Source: Arenicola marina (lineage: Eukaryota > Annelida > Polychaeta > Arenicolidae). Taken from it: a stretch of DNA of 64,000 bases. How positions within the stretch are numbered: position 1 is the first letter of the stretch; every line of letters starts with the position of its first letter. The stretch lies in assembly GCA_964019135.1 (NCBI GenBank), contig OZ025257.1, positions 40,689,798 through 40,753,797 of the forward strand, written 5' to 3'. The position numbers and the translations under genes are program-made. Of the stretch, positions 58,481-64,000 are shown piece by piece. A model generated the notes under the pieces. It had not been told where the DNA came from. It saw only the letters and a program-made list of their open reading frames with translations, and ran no database searches.

Positions 58481-59466
58481 GTCTCAGATAGCGTTCTTCC
58501 TCAAAATGAGGGGGTCCCACGCCCCAGATGGCCTAAATATTGTATTGAAAAACGGCGTTCTTCCTTAAAAAAGGGACCGGTCCGCACCCCGTGCATAAAG
58601 GGTGGAATAAAGAGGTGGGGGTGCGAAAGAGGTTTTACATATGCAATAGATTGCCGTAGCGACACCTACCAGACGAATCATAGACGTCTGTTTTATAGCC
58701 TAGGAGTGATTTGGGGGTCCCCGAATAAATGCTTTCCCTCTTACCTTAACGCCAACCGCGCTCTAAACTGACATTTCCGGACCCAGTCTGAAGACATAGA
58801 GCCCATTTTACACCCCGGCAGTGACGTTTGTGGTGAGTATGCCATGGCTTTGATTTCTCATGCTGGTCATATGTCGTTCACAGTGATTCCTTCCGTCAGG
58901 TTCAAAGAGGTCAGAGCGCATAGGACAAGACCTGAGGACAATGATCCCGTCGGTGAGTTGATGGGGACGGTGACTCTGCCTCACATGAAGCTGGTGGGCG
59001 CCAGTACCGTCCTGGGGCCGTTCAGACAGCTCCATCACATCAAACCAACATGGATGGCCAGAGGAATAACAGAAGAAATGGGCATCATTATGTTCATAGT
59101 TCATCATGTTCTATGTGTCCTGAGGCGGAGGGAGAAGTCGTTGTTTATTTATACAGGTCACAATGGGGATTACTTTGCGATGAACGATGCAGTTAGTGTT
59201 GGCGCTGATCATAGCCGGCCGATGGCAGAAATAGCATATGTAGATCAAATTGGGTTTGGCTGAGGCTACATTCATCATCTGCTACAGTCGCCACACGATG
59301 AACATTGGGCGCCCTTAGGACACGAGGCATATCAGGCACTGTCGCAACCCAGTCTTTGCTCTAATATTCGAATAAGGGCGAATAAAGCACATACGAAACA
59401 CATGTCTCGTTGCGACTAACACATCGTTGCAGTTTTCCTTTTCCAATTTTCCCTGTTTTCCTACAC

Positions 59467-59645
59467 GTCCTAGAGGGCTGCCATGATAGCTCAGTGGGTT
59501 GAAGCCCTGACGTTCACTGCTTTGGTCACCTGATAGATCGATGGTTGGAGTCAGTCCTGTGGCCATGGCACCGCTCTTCGCTTGTTTCTCCCCCATTGAC
59601 GCGATATGACCTGAATTGGTGAAAACGTCCTGAATATACAACCAT
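59467..59645 (+). mobile_element. tRNA-derived SINE (S5), twin of S4
   Basis: It keeps the A box (tgatagctcagtgggttgaa), a changed B box (gatggttggagtc), the body and the 3' aaaacgtcctgaatatac end. It shows the state before the head was lost in B1. Confidence 0.8.
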
Positions 59646-60321
59646 CCTTCACGTCCGGAAATATCGCTGCTGAAAAGATCTCGGGATGACATGCTATGCG
59701 GTAAATCACAGATTAATTGAAACAACATTACTCACCGGCAAGCAATGGGGATATTTATTCCCAGGCAAAAGAAAACCATCCTCATGCCACTTGCATCCGA
59801 GTTTCTTATGAGAAATAATCTGTTCTGATTGACGTATTAGTGGTTATATCAGCTTTCCGATTAGACAACGACGATGTATTCCAAGGATCGGGCTCCAGCT
59901 GTCTTGTGCCACATAGGCTCACGTTGTCAGAAGAGAACTCCCGTCTCCAACAGTATTGTCCACGTCTCGTAGCAATAATAATAATAATACTATTATGATT
60001 ATCCTTATTGTCATGTAAAAGAGGTTGATACATTGTCGTGGTAAAAGTACACAATATAGAATTTGACAAAAGCTGAAACAGAAGCTTAGACGCTGTGTAC
60101 GTGATTATGAACAGCGATATCAACACACCCAAGTCCCATCTCCCGGACACAAATCAGCCTCATCATCAGTTATTTTTACTTTACGGATTCGATGGTATAT
60201 ATTTCTGTGTGCAGTTTGCGTCAGGATTCACCTCATTAACCGCAGGGAACCTTTACGTCAGAACACCGTGCCTCGTTTTGAGAGGAAACGACGAAATGAG
60301 GAGGAGGAAATGAGAATCAGT

Positions 60322-60442
60322 GGCAGACCTCAGCAGATTGATGGCGGTCCCGCAGCGCCCAACTAATTAAAGTCGCTCTCTGTCTGATTAGCTGGCCAGC
60401 GCAGTTATTACGTCAGTACTTGAATAATATAACATGGCGTCA
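60322..60442 (+). repeat. Module M, B2 copy
   Basis: It is nearly the same as 43,321-43,440; see that entry. Confidence 0.75.
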
Positions 60443-60826
60443 AACAAAAACAAAACAGGTCAAACAAGATGTCAGGATATTACTAAAGCAGTCTGTTTTA
60501 TTTGTTCAAAGCTAGGTCTTAATGTGTTGTAACCTCACATTTTCACCCTGACATTGGTCACGTAACTAACCCAACTCTGCCAACCACTAAACCGCCGACC
60601 CGCTCTACCAGTTTTCCTGTTCACATTGTTGTTTGGAAGGTGGAGTGATGTTCTAATGACCTGATTGTCCGACTGGAGCGGTGACAGGGATTGGGTGCCT
60701 ATACAGTTCAGCTCACCCCACATTGGCAGCGACTGCTATTTTAGTGGTCCGCAACTCGAAATGTTCTTTGGGTGTAAATGACGCTCACGACAACTCGTTG
60801 CACTTGGTCTTTGGCATTTTTAGCCA

Positions 60827-61159
60827 AAACCATTTGATTTGCATCACATCCTCATTTATCCGCAAGTACCGGTCCCAATTGAGACCTGGTCCTCCGTCTG
60901 GGCCAGAACTGTCTTCCAGTTTTATCGGGAGTGGCCGTGTTTTGCATGTCAAAGTTTTGTTCCTGCAAATTGACTCAATTTGGGCGTTTTTTGTTAGTAA
61001 TATCATGTTCTTTCTCTGGTTGCCACGTCAAGGATGTTGTGATCTGAACCGATAAAGATGTGGCCCTTTTTCTTTCTTCTTCATTTGCTTCATGGCTGGA
61101 AACTGAAGAACACATATCGGTTGAAGTGATATCATTATTTGTTTATTTTGTTTTGTTTA
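60827..61159 (+). repeat. A-like segment present in B2, absent from B1
   Basis: It contains gatttgcatcacatcctc, gggagtggccgtgttttgca and tcctgcaaattga. These follow A2 9,050-9,220 and A3 23,945-24,120. It proves that A and B share ancestry here and that B1 lost this piece. Confidence 0.75.
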
Positions 61160-62361
61160 TAGCCATTGTGTCCTATCTGACGCCATAATCTACTGTACAA
61201 TAAGGACGTGCTATGATTACATAATGAAGCCGGGGGCTACGTGTAATTGGAAGCCGGAGCAGCGCCACCTATCTGGTGAGGTCTGTAAGTGGTCTCCTGT
61301 CCCCTTCGTCCGCCCGATTTAGAGCAGCTGACACGAATCTATTGTTTTACGGAACGCCGACTGGGAATTAAAGGTAATTTTCATCAAGACCTGTCTGAAG
61401 GGCCGATTAGCAGTTATTTCTGTCTGAGCCAAAATTAGACGTCACAATGACGCACAATGACGAGGTAGGAACAACAAAAGAAGATAAGACATGGTCTATA
61501 TTGGGTCGTGTCGGTGACAGGTCCCTTGCGGATAACCGGACGGATGCATCATGGAATTCCCAGTGCCGGAAAGAGGCTGCTAATTATTGAGTCTAGGCGC
61601 CCACACGCGCGGCTAATACTGCTCGAGAGAAGGCCCGCGGGTTGCATGCTGACCGTTGTGGTCATGCGGTACACCTCCGCGACACAAAGCACAAGGTCAT
61701 AGCATACCCCATGCTTTGCGGCTTATTGGCAAGCTGACATAGCCACTAACAAGACATTTGGGATGCGTTATATGCTATAAAACTGGTTCCACTACAATCA
61801 TGGCCGCCTGGAGGCGCTACAGTCTACTGGCTTACCATATCGTGTATAGTGTATTGGCCTCTCCTCTCCTTGAAAACATGTTCTCCTCCTCATACTTCTA
61901 ATTGGAGTGACATTATTATGAAAAGGAACAGGTGCTCACCCGCTGTGTGGTATTAAAAGATTTAGATTGCGAGGCTATATATCTATCGTTGATCCCGCTG
62001 TGACTGTGGTCCTGTACCGGCTCCTTGCTGAAATCACGTCTTCTCCCGATTTCCTTGAATTTGCACTTAACGCGGACTTCAAACAATGCTTCTTTAATGT
62101 TTAGAGTTACACTGGTTAAATTTCCTTTCTAATATCATGACAGGCAGATATTGTTGGTCACATATCCAACCCACAGACGTTGCCTGACCTTTAAGTCACT
62201 TCATACGTCTCTGCTCCCTGGTCGCACATACCAAGTTATCACCAGAGACGGCTCTGTGGTGTCGTTCTGCGATAATTCGTCAATGAAGTGATAAAAACAA
62301 ACACCGAAATCAACTTAGCAAACCGGATATTTCGTGAGGCTGCCAGGCGGCGAGGCTGCGA

Positions 62362-62465
62362 GGGTTGTTGGTTGTATATTTAGGACGCTTAAACCAATTT
62401 TTATTCATTTCGACTGAATTGGAGAAGAAAAGGAAGAGCGGAGCCATGTGCCCGGGGGGCAACCC
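62362..62465 (-). mobile_element. SINE tail fragment (S8), twin of S7
   Basis: It is the same 3' SINE remnant as 45,026-45,122, carried by the B duplication. Confidence 0.7.
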
Positions 62466-64000
62466 CCTCTCAAAAGCTCTACACAATAAACACCCGCCAT
62501 CGGCAATGTGGATGGCTTATTTTGCTCATTAACACGCCCCTCCCCCCCCCCCCCACCTCCGTTAACCCCTTCCCTGTACCCTTCACCCTCCTTCTCTCAG
62601 GAGTAGATTGTTGGTATGGAAGTGGGTGAACGAAAGAAACAACGCAATTCCCATAAAACATACCTTATTGCTTATATACTTATTGCAATAAACAGTATCA
62701 TTATTATTACTAATCGTTGCGTGTCGTGATAAGACTAACGCTGTTTGTCCTCTGAAACCCTACATTAAAGCCTCTCTCCCCAGACCGACGGGACACCTCT
62801 CTGGGTCTAATGAGCTCGTTTATCCTCGCCATCCGTTATTGGCCCATCCGTGGCACCAAGACCCGACTCTCAAGGCGGTTGTAACCATGGCGACAGATCG
62901 ATTATCACGTCTGTGGTATGTCAGGTTCTGCAGCAATCTCGATCCCAGAGTTCCTTGTGCGAGAGCGATAAGTCAATAATTGCTCAACGAGCTACTCTGT
63001 ACGGAGATTCGTTTTATGGACGATGGGGCCGTTCAAAGGGCCGAGAGACGTGAGGTCACGTGGTCAACCCCTTGCCAATTATCCACTCCCCGAAAAACTT
63101 CAGTTGAAGTCATTCCACGTGTCATGTAACGAATGTATTATCTCACGTCATCAGCGGGCAAGAAACGGGCACAAAACAGTCTTCAGCCTATGTCCCTTGG
63201 GTGCAATTATATTTTCCCTGCTTGTGTGTATGAGATAACACTCATTTTTCATAATCATATATTCATAAAAAAAGGGAATTATATAACCTTCTGACTCCTG
63301 ATGCAAGGTATCAATGCAATAATTAAAGTTCTCTGTGCGGCAACCATTGCATCATCAGCGAGTAAGAAACGGGCACAAAACCGGCATCGGCAAAAGAGAA
63401 AACGTATGTAAATGGGCATTTTGGGAACAGTGTAAGAGCTGCCCCGGTCGGCTGTTTGAGGTCATCGCTAGTGAGGACAAGGATCTTGACCCTTGCAGAC
63501 CCATCCACGTCAGCGAGCCATACGTTTTGGGTCTCTAGATTAACATCAGCGAGGAATCAAGTGACCTTTCCGGATTCATACACAAGACTAACCGAGCAAT
63601 TTACACTCGTCTCCGCAAACAATAAATATCAGTGATTTTGATGTATCTTGGTGGTCGTATGTCGTCCGCGGATGATTCTCCCTGTCAGGGTCGCAAAGGT
63701 CAGGGCGCACAGAGACTAGCACAGAGGACAATGAACCCGGCCGTGGGTTGATTGGTAACAAACACTATATCAGACACTGTCAGCCACTGTCACAACACCG
63801 CCGTCCGTTGTAATCTTTGGATAAAGACTAAATAAAACAGATTTGAAAGGATTGGTCCGCAAGTGAAAAACATGCTGCGATCCGTATATGCGTCTCTTTT
63901 CTTCACTTTCATGGCTAGTACCGGACAGCGCGCGGATGAACAAGGAACCGCAGTCAACAGACTAAATGCAAAAGACCCACCGGCAAACAACATTTCCTCA

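Larger units (their letters stand above)
58168..64000 (+). repeat. Large repeat B, copy B2 (runs off the window)
   Basis: This copy parallels B1 in the same orientation. Relative to B1 it has about 30 extra bases in the SINE head (59,475-59,510), about 330 extra bases (60,827-61,159) that match A2/A3, and about 30 extra bases near 62,475. It lacks about 370 and 465 bases at 63,080 and 63,390. The offset to B1 therefore moves from 16,976 to 17,369 and then 16,535. Confidence 0.88.

Noticed and set aside
1-64000. LTR retroelements, endogenous viruses or Polinton-like elements
   Set aside because: I saw no capsid, protease, integrase, envelope or DNA polymerase B frames and no paired LTRs. The only polymerase is the LINE reverse transcriptase.

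Overview
The window looks like accessory, repeat-built nuclear DNA of an animal, most likely a marine invertebrate, although I cannot name the phylum. The evidence is a 5'-truncated non-LTR retrotransposon (LINE), about eleven copies or fragments of one tRNA-derived SINE, several minisatellites longer than 0.7 kb, and no operon-like gene packing. I found no host gene that I can name. Apart from the LINE frames, the long open frames lie inside tandem repeats or inside duplicated blocks.

Layout. Positions 1-24,400 hold three direct, partial copies of a multi-kilobase repeat that I call A: A1 1-3,600, A2 3,712-10,200 and A3 18,780-24,400. The spacer between A2 and A3 carries a 34-bp minisatellite (11,383-12,227), a palindrome cluster near 14.7 kb and a 170-bp dimer near 15.3 kb. 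A second large repeat, B, occurs inverted at 27,180-33,380 (B3) and direct at 41,184-47,830 (B1) and 58,168-64,000 (B2). B3 is split by a 39-bp GC-rich array of about 64 units (29,743-32,232). A and B share modules, so much of the window appears to come from one old, repeatedly duplicated sequence.

Between B3 and B1 lie a copy of a small dispersed element, D (36,353-36,621), the LINE (37,425-40,726, minus strand) and a chain of hairpins (40,781-41,016). Between B1 and B2 are an 8-bp array (49,103-50,216), a polypyrimidine array (51,694-52,870), two more D copies and a 31-bp array (56,990-57,690).

The most interesting points are the hairpin chain with stems that change together on both arms; the origin of the 39-bp satellite from a promoter-like dispersed element, which multiplied a GC-box/EGR-like motif some 60 times; and the nested A/B duplications, whose relative order can be read from SINE presence or absence. 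All homology statements are by-eye comparisons. No alignment or database search was run.
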